27,325 bases of DNA from IMG/VR virus record IMGVR_UViG_3300016457_000131, positions 1-27,325 of that record; one strand, given 5' to 3'. Made by a program: the position numbers and the translations under genes. Under the pieces are notes generated by a model. That model did not search any database and had not been told where the DNA came from. It worked only from the letters and a program-made list of their open reading frames with translations. Below are positions 16,453 through 24,142 of this stretch, piece after piece. The stretch's first letter is position 1. Each line of letters starts with the position of its first letter. The stretch comes from a virus.

Positions 16453-16974
16453 TTACTTAACTCCTGCCTCTATAATCTCCATTTTATAATCAAATACCTT
16501 ATAGCTCGTCCATTCCCAGCAGATATTATCGTTACAGCTTTTTTCAACTATTTCGCGAAATGTTTTATAGCCAGAAAAGTAAAATTGGTTATCTGTAAAA
16601 GAGTAACATCCCTCGTTATACACCGCTACATAATGAGTACATAAAGTATTCTTTAGATGAATTTCTATCTGATAAGTTTCTATCCCATGCCAATTAGCTA
16701 CCCAAATGCCAAAACAAGCCATATCGTTACAGTCACCATATTTAGTCTGTATGTTTAATAACCACAATTGGTAGGGACTGTAAGCACTCCATAGATTTAA
16801 TATGTATTCAAAATTCTCCTGCATATACTCACTAATCTTCTCAGGCGTGTTTAAACTCTCTACCACCGCAAGAAATTCAAGGTCATCAGGCATTACAAAA
16901 TCACCCAAGGTGTATATCCCGCAGCCGGATAGAAGTATCGTTAATATAATTAGTATGATTATTTTACGCTTCAA
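16453..16974 (-). CDS. Transglutaminase-like lipoprotein, minus-strand copy
   Basis: 173 aa if started at TTG 16974, which has GGTGAT upstream at suitable spacing and gives MKRKIIILIILTILLSGC, closely matching its paralogue's start. A longer TTG start at 17001 is less likely. Lipobox L-S-G-C puts the lipid on Cys18. Catalytic-like residues are Cys82 (YGDCNDMACFG), His114 (CTHYVAV) and Asp128 (YSFTDNQ), a complete Cys-His-Asp set. Six other cysteines are present. The start lies within the last codons of the nozzle gene, so it is translated with the late structural genes, whereas its paralogue is on the other strand. Substrate unknown. Confidence 0.8.
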   Translation of the reverse strand: MKRKIIILIILTILLSGCGIYTLGDFVMPDDLEFLAVVESLNTPEKISEYMQENFEYILNLWSAYSPYQLWLLNIQTKYGDCNDMACFGIWVANWHGIETYQIEIHLKNTLCTHYVAVYNEGCYSFTDNQFYFSGYKTFREIVEKSCNDNICWEWTSYKVFDYKMEIIEAGVK

Positions 16975-18265
16975 AATAATCACCGAAACAAGGTGTTGCA
17001 ATATCGATTTCCCCCCAGCTTCCGTTTTTGTAAGTTAAAACTTTGCTATTTAAGGCATTACTATACGGTATACTCCACCAAATCTCCCCAGTCTCATCAA
17101 TAAACTTTCCATAGACTAAATGAGCCGAAGAAGGCTCTATAAGTTTAACTATCGGGTCAATATTCTGAGATATCTCTCCTAATTCCATTTCTCTAAAAGT
17201 CATATCACTTGCAAACCAATAAACCCTACCGTCAGGATCTTCCACTATTGAATGATTAGATAAGTTACCTATTCCACCTGGCAATACTACCCAATTCCAA
17301 ACTTCGGATGTTGCAATAAGCCATTGTCGGATTGTGCTTAATTCCTTGAATATAATTAACTGCCCGTTATATATCTTGAAGCCCATTAAAAAATCTGACC
17401 CCTCTGTTTCCTTACTCCCTGCGTCTCCTGAACTCCAATCTGTTTCATCCCCTATATCAGACCAGCGTATCCTTTGAGGATAAGACACTCCGTTTTCGTA
17501 GGTATAGCCTAATATTAAATAATTCTCAAAAGTGGTAACAAACTTTGCTTTAGTTAAGAATGTGCTTGCGGCATATTCTATCCCCTGAAATTCTACTACT
17601 GTCCCCCCGCTTGTATATGTGGTATAAGCACTCGAATTTATACCGTCTAAAGTAAAGTTATCAACGTCTATAACGGTAACTACGAATTGTAAATTGTTTA
17701 CCTCGGTCATTCCGCCTACATTCTTAATGAAAACCCTATCCCCAGTAGTTAGACCGTGTGCCGCTGCTGTTATCTGACAAGGGTCTGCTTTGGTTGCTGC
17801 CGTGATATTAGTTGCCGTGGTATTCTGCAAAGGCATAAAATAACCGGTAGTATCCCAGACAAGCACCATATCAACGTTATTAGTGGCTATAACTTTATCG
17901 TTATAACTGACCGTGTCCCACTCCGTACAGTCTGATTTACAGACAAATTTAACGTCCCAGGCCTTAGTTCCAGTATTCCATAGATAAATATGTGCCTTAG
18001 TGAAAGCTAAAACATACTCCATCGCAGTAGACCGTTTAACAAAGCGGTGATAATGAAGAATCGGGAAAGTATCCGGGGTTTGAGTCTTATCACCTGACCC
18101 GTTAAGCATATCTGGCTCTCTCATTTGTCTACGCCTGACTTCTCCATATTTGCGGACAATGTTCATATTCTGCGTCTGCACCGTTTTATCTAATAAGATA
18201 ACGGGGAAGTCGTGCTTCTCACCTAAAACAGGGCTAAATATACCAAATAATTCTTTCCTGGCCAT
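16964..18265 (-). CDS. Tail nozzle / hub protein, P22 gp10-like, with FCCH-like insertion
   Basis: 433 aa. The pattern of repeated strands (VLAFTKAHIYLWN, DTVSYNDKVIATNN, RIRWSDIGDETDWSSGDAG, LIIFKELSTIRQW, DGRVYWFASDMTFREM, GEIWWSIPY) is typical of the beta-propeller nozzle or tail tubular proteins of podoviruses (P22 gp10/T7 gp12 type). An insertion at about 151-224 (DPCQITAAAHGLTTGDRVFI...V..NNFTLDG) resembles the FCCH-like module found in many phage structural proteins. It follows the gp4-like adaptor gene, the expected order. It would form the distal tail channel. It lacks a long C-terminal tip, and its end overlaps the lipoprotein gene. Confidence 0.85.
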   Translation of the reverse strand: MARKELFGIFSPVLGEKHDFPVILLDKTVQTQNMNIVRKYGEVRRRQMREPDMLNGSGDKTQTPDTFPILHYHRFVKRSTAMEYVLAFTKAHIYLWNTGTKAWDVKFVCKSDCTEWDTVSYNDKVIATNNVDMVLVWDTTGYFMPLQNTTATNITAATKADPCQITAAAHGLTTGDRVFIKNVGGMTEVNNLQFVVTVIDVDNFTLDGINSSAYTTYTSGGTVVEFQGIEYAASTFLTKAKFVTTFENYLILGYTYENGVSYPQRIRWSDIGDETDWSSGDAGSKETEGSDFLMGFKIYNGQLIIFKELSTIRQWLIATSEVWNWVVLPGGIGNLSNHSIVEDPDGRVYWFASDMTFREMELGEISQNIDPIVKLIEPSSAHLVYGKFIDETGEIWWSIPYSNALNSKVLTYKNGSWGEIDIATPCFGDYFEA

Positions 18266-18273
18266 AATTCTCC

Positions 18274-18888
18274 TTATAAATCATTACATTTTACAAATAT
18301 TGGCTCTCTCTCTATCATTTTCTGCAACGGCGGTAAGATTAATTTATCCAATTCCGTTTCATACTTTATCTGCTCATCGGTTAAACCATAATTCCTGCAA
18401 ACTATTGCTTTGGTCTTGGCATAAATAACGTCCCTATAAATATCACTAAAAGGAATATCGTCTACTACCTCGGTCCCGCCTTCTGACTCCAATATAAAAC
18501 GTGGGTAAAATAAGGTTGCCTCATAAACAGCGTCAGGAGTAGGATAGGCATACCAAAAACCACCGTGTAAAGCATATTTAGTTGGCTCTCCCCGATTGTC
18601 TGATGTTTCATCTGCTACTAAAACCTGATATTCTCTAAAAGTGATTTTTAATAATGGAGTATTATCCGCTATCCTTATGGTTATTAATCTACCCTTATAA
18701 TCAAGTGGCAGGGAATAATAACCTCTACCTATTATCGTATCTACTGTAGTTTCTACCCACAGAAAATCATCTTTTAAGCTAAGCCATTTTAGGGCTGCTA
18801 ATAGATGTTCTTTTAGGGTATCTGCTGTCTCACTACGGTCTAACTCTGTATTTACGTGAGCAAGCACTTCAGCTTTTAGTATAGTCAT
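18274..18888 (-). CDS. Head-to-tail adaptor (gp4/gp11-like)
   Basis: 204 aa from ATG 18888, with TGAGGTGA upstream; the codon before is an in-frame TTG. An N-terminal helical part (HVNTELDRSETADTLKEHLLAALKWLS) is followed by DDFLWVE..., GYYSLPLDYKGRLITIRI, PTKYALHGGFWYAYPTPDAVYEATLFYPR and a C-terminal helical bundle with RDVIYAKTKAIVCRNYGL. This is the usual pattern of podovirus adaptor proteins that sit under the portal ring. It lies upstream of the nozzle gene with an eight-base gap, matching the P22/T7 neck gene order. It is a structural ring component of the virion. Confidence 0.8.
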   Translation of the reverse strand: MTILKAEVLAHVNTELDRSETADTLKEHLLAALKWLSLKDDFLWVETTVDTIIGRGYYSLPLDYKGRLITIRIADNTPLLKITFREYQVLVADETSDNRGEPTKYALHGGFWYAYPTPDAVYEATLFYPRFILESEGGTEVVDDIPFSDIYRDVIYAKTKAIVCRNYGLTDEQIKYETELDKLILPPLQKMIEREPIFVKCNDL

Positions 18889-18892
18889 CAAA

Positions 18893-19720
18893 TCACCTCA
18901 TCAGGATATAATCTATCTCTAAGTCGTCTCCCTGGTCTACCGGTGTCGCAGCAGTACCCGACCTTAACTTAAGGTATGGTATATGAGCAAGGGCTTCCAT
19001 TAATGCACCGTCTAAACCTATGGTTTTACTCGCAGCAACCGAAGCTATCGAGAGTTCCGCAGCATCTGAACCTTTTACTACTTGCGTATATGTTCCGTCA
19101 AGGGTCATACAACCTAAGAAGGTTATCGCGGCAGTCGTCCAGGTAGAAGGTAAAGACAAAGCTATTTTAGTGTGATGTTTTTTTCTTATAACCGTAGAAG
19201 TATCTCTCATTATTACTTCTACCACTTCACCTACTCCTGTTTGAGCAACTGCGGCAGCATCTGCTCCAAGATGAGTATTTGTTAAATTATCTACTAAGGT
19301 CAAAGATACTCCAGCTTGAACACTATCTATAACTCCGCTTTCTTCTTTTGCTCCGCCTGAATCAATTATAATTGTCTCACCTGCTAAAAAATTAGTGGTA
19401 GCGGCTACATTAAGCACTTTTTGCCCGGAATTTGAATCAGCGTCTACTGTTGTATTAGCGTCTACTGTATGATTATAAGTAAGATTTGCCAATAAAGTTA
19501 TAGACACATCAGCACTGACACTATCAATAACTCCTTCTTCTTCTCTGTCTGTCCCTCTACCTATTATTACCCTGTCTCCTGATACCATAGTGGCAGTAGG
19601 TGCAGCTACTTTGACTACTTTTTGTCCTGAGGCATTACTCTCATCACAATCAGAGCCGGTATCGTAAGTCTCGTCTGGGAAAGTTACACTATTTTTAACT
19701 GTCATTTCAAGATCTGGCAT
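18893..19720 (-). CDS. Beta-rich virion protein with an internal domain duplication
   Basis: 275 aa. Two units at about 31-85 and 98-150 are clearly duplicated: SGQKV..VAA.T....G(D/E).(V/I)II...REE.GVIDSV.A.VS.TL..NLT..H. The C-terminal part (about 188-275; LPSTWTTAAITFLGCMTLDGTYTQV ... YLKLRSGTAATPVDQGDDLEI) resembles small beta-sandwich domains in phage head or neck decoration proteins. There is no signal peptide. The start lies inside the end of the SAP-like gene (14-bp overlap), and it precedes the adaptor by four bases. Minor head, decoration or neck protein is the best reading, with moderate certainty. Confidence 0.65.
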   Translation of the reverse strand: MPDLEMTVKNSVTFPDETYDTGSDCDESNASGQKVVKVAAPTATMVSGDRVIIGRGTDREEEGVIDSVSADVSITLLANLTYNHTVDANTTVDADSNSGQKVLNVAATTNFLAGETIIIDSGGAKEESGVIDSVQAGVSLTLVDNLTNTHLGADAAAVAQTGVGEVVEVIMRDTSTVIRKKHHTKIALSLPSTWTTAAITFLGCMTLDGTYTQVVKGSDAAELSIASVAASKTIGLDGALMEALAHIPYLKLRSGTAATPVDQGDDLEIDYILMR

Positions 19721-20198
19721 TTATGATCACTTCCTTTTCTTCTATATTTTCTCTCTCTTCAATCTCTTTCTGAATATCTTCTTTTTTCTTTTTGTGAGTG
19801 CTAATACCCAGGCCTTTGGCTTTTGCTACAAGTTCCGGATATTCCAACGCCGAAGCACCTCTACTCACACTTGTTATCCCCTTCTCCTTCTCTATTAGCT
19901 TAATCAATGTTATTAGATACTCTCTTCTTATGTGTCTAACATCAATCTGTAATTCCCTGCCTCTCTCGAGTAGTTTGATACCTTCTTTAGTGTCCTGCCA
20001 ATGTTTAGTCGGCCAGGGTTTATCTGTTCTAAACTTTTCCGGATGTTCCTTTAATAATGCAATAACCTCAGGGTCTTTTGTATCGCATATCCCATCAAAA
20101 AACTGACACACCCTCTTTCTACTTACTACTTTCGTCCCGTCTTTAATCTCTGTAATTATAGACTCGGGTTTCCTTACAATTCTTGAATAAAATCTCAT
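19707..20198 (-). CDS. Hypothetical 163-aa protein with SAP-like C-terminal motif
   Basis: Basic N-terminal half (FYSRIVRKPESIITEIKDGTKVVSRKRVCQFFDG) and a mid-part rich in charged helices. Residues about 124-147 (YPELVAKAKGLGISTHKKKKEDIQKEI) resemble a SAP/HeH-type helix-extended-loop-helix, a small DNA- or RNA-binding fold also found at the ends of phage head genes. It ends in an acidic tail. The gene sits between the decoration-like protein and the neck genes, and a stable RNA hairpin lies between it and the upstream gene. Head-completion or DNA-contacting roles are possible. No catalytic residues are visible. Confidence 0.6.
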   Translation of the reverse strand: MRFYSRIVRKPESIITEIKDGTKVVSRKRVCQFFDGICDTKDPEVIALLKEHPEKFRTDKPWPTKHWQDTKEGIKLLERGRELQIDVRHIRREYLITLIKLIEKEKGITSVSRGASALEYPELVAKAKGLGISTHKKKKEDIQKEIEERENIEEKEVIINARS

Positions 20199-20224
20199 AA
20201 TATTCGCCCACCTTTCATTTGGGT

Positions 20225-20250
20225 AAGAGGGCAGCCGAAGCCACCCCCTT
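20225..20250 (-). promoter_or_regulatory. Stable RNA hairpin with UUCG tetraloop
   Basis: On the minus transcript AAGGGGGTGGC, TTCG, GCTGCCCTCTT can pair over 11 bp (eight Watson-Crick, three G-U) closed by C(UUCG)G, the very stable tetraloop. It lies between the decoration gene stop and the 163-aa gene. No U-tract follows, so it is not a standard intrinsic terminator. mRNA stabilisation, processing or partial attenuation is more likely. Confidence 0.6.
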
Positions 20251-20262
20251 AGGTTATTTTAT

Positions 20263-20655
20263 TTACACGCCAGTTAATAAACTTGCAGGCGGTAATTCAA
20301 CCGCACCTAATTCTGCACAAACGGTAGCAGAAGCATTCGGAGTTAAAACAATCGTGATTTTGTTGTCGTCTTTATCTTTGTGTCTTGCACCTGTTAGCAC
20401 TATAAATTTCTTAGTAGAGGCGGCAACATTAAAGGCATTTGCACCTAAACTCGATTGCCAGTAGTCCCCTGCTGATATGGAAACAGCCAATACTTGTGCA
20501 GCGTCTAAGTTATCAAACATAAGCACGACTCTATCACAGGGAACGCCAGGGGTTAACTCGAAAGTTTCCTCTGTGCCGTCATCTGCTAATGCGGTCAATG
20601 CAACCGCAGTCGCAGTATCTAAAGTTAAAGCTATTGGTGTCAAGGTAGTAGCCAT
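20263..20655 (-). CDS. Decoration-like head protein, 130 aa
   Basis: The start is ATG 20655, with AAAGGAGAA seven to eight bases upstream; the longer frame to a TTG at 20673 would include the SD itself. The protein is small, neutral to acidic and beta-rich, with few aromatic residues and much Ala, Thr and Val (ATTLTPIALTLDTATAVALTALADDG ... FDNLDAAQVLAVSISAGDYWQSSLGANAF ... KITIVLTPNASATV). This composition and its place straight after the major capsid gene are typical of head decoration proteins. RNA hairpins flank it on both sides. A neck or tail role is an alternative. Confidence 0.65.
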   Translation of the reverse strand: MATTLTPIALTLDTATAVALTALADDGTEETFELTPGVPCDRVVLMFDNLDAAQVLAVSISAGDYWQSSLGANAFNVAASTKKFIVLTGARHKDKDDNKITIVLTPNASATVCAELGAVELPPASLLTGV

Positions 20656-20686
20656 AATAAATTCTCCTTTCAATTAAATTCCAAGC

Positions 20687-20709
20687 AGCCCCCATAAAAA
20701 ATGAGGGCT
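20687..20709 (-). promoter_or_regulatory. RNA stem-loop after the major capsid gene
   Basis: On the minus transcript AGCCCTCAT, TTTTT, ATGGGGGCT pairs over 9 bp with one G-U and a five-base loop. It lies 15 bases after the capsid stop. The sequence beyond (GCTTGGAATTTAATTG) has no U-tract. A partial terminator or a 3'-end stabiliser of capsid mRNA is plausible. Confidence 0.5.
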
Positions 20710-20723
20710 ACTATAAACACATA

Positions 20724-21539
20724 TCAAATAACTGTATCTAAAGCCTCAGTCCAATCACCAACACACAATTCTCCAGGCCAAATAACTTTATAACCGTATA
20801 CATACAGAGTTTTTAAAGCGTCTCCGAATTTCTTCTCAGGTTCAAAAGGCACAGTCTTTAAAATCTGTTCTGCAAAGGCAACAGATCTGTAAGAGCCTGC
20901 CAAAGGTGCGGTTGCTCCTACGTTGTCTGACTCATACATATCTATTCCTAATACATCGGTTACAAAACCATTAATATTACCCTTCAAATCGTTGGCGTGA
21001 TATACTCCGGCAAGCAACAGTTTAGTTCCCGCCCAATTTGGTATAATCAACCATCGGCTTTTCTTAGGTACTTTAGCCTCTTTCAAAGCTAAATCCATTT
21101 CCGCTACACCGGATATGATAGTAGTAACATCTACAGTACCGTCAGCAGTGGTCGAAAGTCCTGCTCCGGCAGCCATAAGGGTATTTAGTCCACTATCAGA
21201 TGTATCAGTAAGGGCATAAGAGCCTTCTTTTGAGGCAGCTCCAAATAACTTTACATTAGCTTGCATAGCATCAACATCATCAATCATAAAGTTAATATAT
21301 TTGGCATAATCGATATTGAAATCCATACCGGTATTTCTTATAGACTGCATAGTCATATCTGCTCCGGTGTAATTACCTACAGTTATAGATCCTATCCCAC
21401 TGATATGGACAGATTGACCCATTTTTGTTATGGGTGCGTCTATCTCACATCTTGCTACTTTACCGAAAACGTGGTTATTGTGTGCATTTACAAGTACAGC
21501 CTTATTCCACAATTTCGGTGCGAAATTATTAACACTCAT
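20724..21539 (-). CDS. Major capsid protein (HK97-fold, short type)
   Basis: 271 aa, short for a coat protein. Features read as a coat protein: an N-terminal arm (NFAPKLWNKAVLVNAHNNHVFGKV), a P-domain region (ITKMGQSVHISGIGSITVGNYTG ... YAKYINFMIDDVDAMQ), an A-domain-like middle (SRWLIIPNWAGTKLLLAG, VLGIDMYESDNVGA) and a C-terminal VPFEPEKKFGDALKTLYVYGYKVIWPGELCVG. This pattern is common in capsids of podo- and siphoviruses. Position after a scaffold and a P22-like portal confirms it. It has its own good SD (AAGGAAGTGA). No Ig insertion and no fused protease are visible. Confidence 0.88.
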   Translation of the reverse strand: MSVNNFAPKLWNKAVLVNAHNNHVFGKVARCEIDAPITKMGQSVHISGIGSITVGNYTGADMTMQSIRNTGMDFNIDYAKYINFMIDDVDAMQANVKLFGAASKEGSYALTDTSDSGLNTLMAAGAGLSTTADGTVDVTTIISGVAEMDLALKEAKVPKKSRWLIIPNWAGTKLLLAGVYHANDLKGNINGFVTDVLGIDMYESDNVGATAPLAGSYRSVAFAEQILKTVPFEPEKKFGDALKTLYVYGYKVIWPGELCVGDWTEALDTVI

Positions 21540-21561
21540 TAAAAATCACTTCCTTATAATC

Positions 21562-22269
21562 TTATTTTTTGCCACCCCATCTTTTCTGTGATTCCATAAT
21601 GTCGTCATAGTGTAAATCAATTTCTTCATCTGACATCTTCTGAACCATCTGCGGAGTGTAATAAGACCCAGGAACTTTCTTCCCTTTCATTCCCTCTTTA
21701 GGAGTAATCCCTGGAGGTGGCAGGGTTTTCTTGTAAGTTTCAAGCCTTTTAGCAATTACAGAGTCTTGTAGTCCTATCTGATAAGCCTTTTCACCAGGAT
21801 TTTTAGCTCTTTGAATGACTGCCTTATAACCAGGGTTTTCTTGAATTTGGCGATTAGTTCCGGCCATTACAGAGTCATAGTCCAAACCCTTACCGTCTTT
21901 TTCCTCAGTGTGTAGTGATCTGGCTTTCTCCTCACTGGCTAATAATCTTTTGTTCAGACTCTCCTGGCTTTTCTTGGTCTCATTCGCTGTGTATTTATCT
22001 TCTAATTCCTTATATCTGGCGTTTAAGGCTTTTTCCATTTCTGCCCTTGTCATAATATCCTCAGGATTGCCCGCTTTTACCTTCGCGGTAGAGGATTCTA
22101 ATTCTTTTATCCTGAGTCTCTGCTCTGCGATAATTCTATTACTGGCTGCTAAATCGGCTTCCCTTTGCTGTCTCGTTCTCACCTCATTTTGTTTATCTCC
22201 TAATAGTCCTTTCCACTCTTGTTCTGTATAAGTTTTCTCTTCTGGGGTGTTTAAATTTTCTTCTGACAT
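21562..22269 (-). CDS. Capsid scaffold protein
   Basis: 235 aa, strongly charged and helical: EEKTYTEQEWKGLLGDKQNEVRTRQQREADLAASNRIIAEQRLRIKELE is a long coiled coil, followed by more helices, a Pro-rich linker (KTLPPPGITPKEGMKGKKVPG) and a C-terminal helix pair ending in basic residues (SQKRWGGKK), the usual coat-binding end of scaffolds. It lies between portal and major capsid. Its SD (AGGAGT) follows directly after an A-run and a hairpin. It would be lost from procapsids during maturation. No protease motif is seen here or nearby. Confidence 0.85.
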   Translation of the reverse strand: MSEENLNTPEEKTYTEQEWKGLLGDKQNEVRTRQQREADLAASNRIIAEQRLRIKELESSTAKVKAGNPEDIMTRAEMEKALNARYKELEDKYTANETKKSQESLNKRLLASEEKARSLHTEEKDGKGLDYDSVMAGTNRQIQENPGYKAVIQRAKNPGEKAYQIGLQDSVIAKRLETYKKTLPPPGITPKEGMKGKKVPGSYYTPQMVQKMSDEEIDLHYDDIMESQKRWGGKK

Positions 22270-22289
22270 TTTCTTTACTCCTTTTTTTA

Positions 22290-22329
22290 CGTCTATGTAG
22301 ACGATATTGCCTGTAATTTACCCTACAGG
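22290..22329 (-). promoter_or_regulatory. Two consecutive stem-loops between portal and scaffold genes
   Basis: Two inverted repeats fill the short gap: CCTGTA/TACAGG with an eight-base loop (22310-22329) and CGTCTA/TAGACG with a two-base loop (22290-22303). On the minus transcript the second ends just before the A-run and SD of the scaffold gene. No U-tract follows. They could set the ratio of scaffold to portal or mark an mRNA processing site. Confidence 0.4.
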
Positions 22330-22345
22330 TAGGTAAACCCGCACT

Positions 22346-24130
22346 CTATCGCTTGACAAGTTGTCTCTTCTTTTGCTGTGGCTGCCTTTGTCCTGCTGCC
22401 TGTGCCTGTATTCCCGCGGCTTCCATCTGCTCTCTTCTTAGCTGTGCCTGCTTTAATCTTTCTACAATCTCATCTTTCTTTGGCACATCTGAGGCGTCAA
22501 GTACGATATCAGGCGGTATTATTTCTCCATAAACCTTTGCCATATCCATTAACATATCGAAATTAGCAAACCGGATTGTAGGATTGGTCGGGCTACTTGA
22601 GATCTCAATCCCGTATCTTCCTATCTTCCGGCTTCTAATAGCTTCTAATAACTGGTCAACATTAGCCTCTATCTTGGCTTCTGAGGCTATTGCCATCATT
22701 TCCTGGGTTGTAAAGGTATTTCCGTACCTTATCATCTCCACCATAGTTTCAGAGTATATTTTATGGGTATACTTCATATTGTCGAAAATAATTTCATTGC
22801 CGATTAAACCCTGATTAATTCTCTGCCTGTCCTTTACTCCTGACTCACTGGCTGCTCCCTGGGCTAACATATTAGCGTTAACAGAGGCTATCTTAGGAGC
22901 GTCATTCTCGGCTAACTGCTCTAATTGAATGTGTCCGGTAGATAATTGAGTAGGCTCTATCTTATCGGGCTTAACTTCGTCGTATTCGATAACGTGACCG
23001 GGGGAAGATCCTTCCTCTTGTAATTCGTCTGAATCGGCCCCACCTTTCTTTTTATTGAAAAATCCACTATTAGCACTTGTATTTAATAATCCTAAAGCCT
23101 GAGAACGTCTCTTATTCTTCTCTTTTTGCGGGTCTATCAGGTTATCTATTACAGCAAAGTAATTTCCATTGATAAAATAGGGTATAAATCTGATTATGGG
23201 GAATAAAGTCATTTCTCCATAAGGTCTCTCCACATTTTCTAATTCAATCTCTCCCATAGTGGTTGTGCAGTTTAATACCGGGATAACTTGCTCTCTGACT
23301 GCTAAAATCGGGTTTCTTTCTTCTTCTTCTGCCATCCTCCGATCTTTCTCTAACATATATTTCAAAATATCGAGCTTAGACTTATGGACTCTTCTCTTGC
23401 TCATTTCTACTGTATTAATTAAGTAGACTGCTTTCTCGTAGGATTTCCACCAGGTCTCTCTTATTCTGGCCTGGAATTGGTCAGGACTTCTCTCGGAGCC
23501 GGGTAAGCGGGTTTTATCTCTATTATCGAGGTCATCATACTTTAGGTCGTCTATATCCTCTTTACTTTTAGGATAAGTTAAAGCAGTAAGCTCTTTATCT
23601 GCCCAAAATGAACGGATAACGTATTTACCATAATTTAGGTCATATTTGGTGTTATTTGGGTCTTCGGCAATATCGTAGGGGTTTTCTGTATCTGTAACGA
23701 TTTCACCATTAAAAGGATCTTCGTCATACTTAATATCGAGGCTTAGGAAGCCTTTAGTAGAGACTATACCGTCAAAGAAGGCAGCAGATCGCAAGTAAAG
23801 GCCTAAAGACTGGTCTTCTATGTGTTTGGCTAACTCTGTCATTAATGCTGCGACCATAGAAAGTCCGCCCTTCTTAGGGTAGCATTTTATATCCATACGG
23901 TTTTGACGTTCGTAACCGGTCAATAGATTTATGATAGGGAATATAATATTAAGTGAAAGATGATGTCTCTTCTTCTCATCTAAATAGGCTATGTCGGCAG
24001 GGTCCCACTGTTTATCTCCACCTTCATACATACCATAGTTTGTCGTAGCCTTTATGATATACTCAGCTTGCCCTTTTACTGCTTCGTTCCACATATCTTT
24101 CATTAGTGCTAATCTTGTTAATTGGTTCAT
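22346..24130 (-). CDS. Portal protein (P22-type podovirus family)
   Basis: 594 aa, in the range for podovirus portals. Recognisable phrases are an early HHLSLNIIFPIINLLTGYERQNRMDIKCYP, then YLRSAAFFDGIVSTKGFLSLDI, NPYDIAEDPNNTKYDLNYGKYVIRSFWADKELTALTYP, PFGEMTLFPIIRFIPYF-like sequence and a late ESGVKDRQRINQGLIGNEIIFDNMKYTHKIYSE helix. This pattern is that of the P22-like portal family. A Gln/Arg-rich tail (QMEAAGIQAQAAGQRQPQQKKRQ) ends it. It forms the dodecameric DNA gateway on the procapsid. It lies downstream of TerL and upstream of scaffold, with AAGGAG as SD. Confidence 0.9.
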   Translation of the reverse strand: MNQLTRLALMKDMWNEAVKGQAEYIIKATTNYGMYEGGDKQWDPADIAYLDEKKRHHLSLNIIFPIINLLTGYERQNRMDIKCYPKKGGLSMVAALMTELAKHIEDQSLGLYLRSAAFFDGIVSTKGFLSLDIKYDEDPFNGEIVTDTENPYDIAEDPNNTKYDLNYGKYVIRSFWADKELTALTYPKSKEDIDDLKYDDLDNRDKTRLPGSERSPDQFQARIRETWWKSYEKAVYLINTVEMSKRRVHKSKLDILKYMLEKDRRMAEEEERNPILAVREQVIPVLNCTTTMGEIELENVERPYGEMTLFPIIRFIPYFINGNYFAVIDNLIDPQKEKNKRRSQALGLLNTSANSGFFNKKKGGADSDELQEEGSSPGHVIEYDEVKPDKIEPTQLSTGHIQLEQLAENDAPKIASVNANMLAQGAASESGVKDRQRINQGLIGNEIIFDNMKYTHKIYSETMVEMIRYGNTFTTQEMMAIASEAKIEANVDQLLEAIRSRKIGRYGIEISSSPTNPTIRFANFDMLMDMAKVYGEIIPPDIVLDASDVPKKDEIVERLKQAQLRREQMEAAGIQAQAAGQRQPQQKKRQLVKR

Positions 24131-24142
24131 ACTACCAGCTCC

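Noticed and set aside
16432-16644. 70-codon plus-strand frame that continues past the plus-strand lipoprotein
   Set aside because: Antisense to the minus-strand lipoprotein, whose paralogy, lipobox and catalytic-like residues show the real frame.
16453-16974. Invertible element formed by the two lipoprotein genes
   Set aside because: The copies are related at protein level but too diverged in DNA for homologous inversion, and no recombinase or short perfect flanking repeats were seen.
20225-20250. Rho-independent terminator reading of the UUCG hairpin
   Set aside because: Bases after the stem on the minus transcript are ACCCAAATG, without a U-tract; kept only as an RNA structure.
21908-22231. 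107-codon plus-strand frame with hydrophobic runs
   Set aside because: Antisense to the scaffold coiled coil; the apparent membrane-like segments are complements of charged codons.
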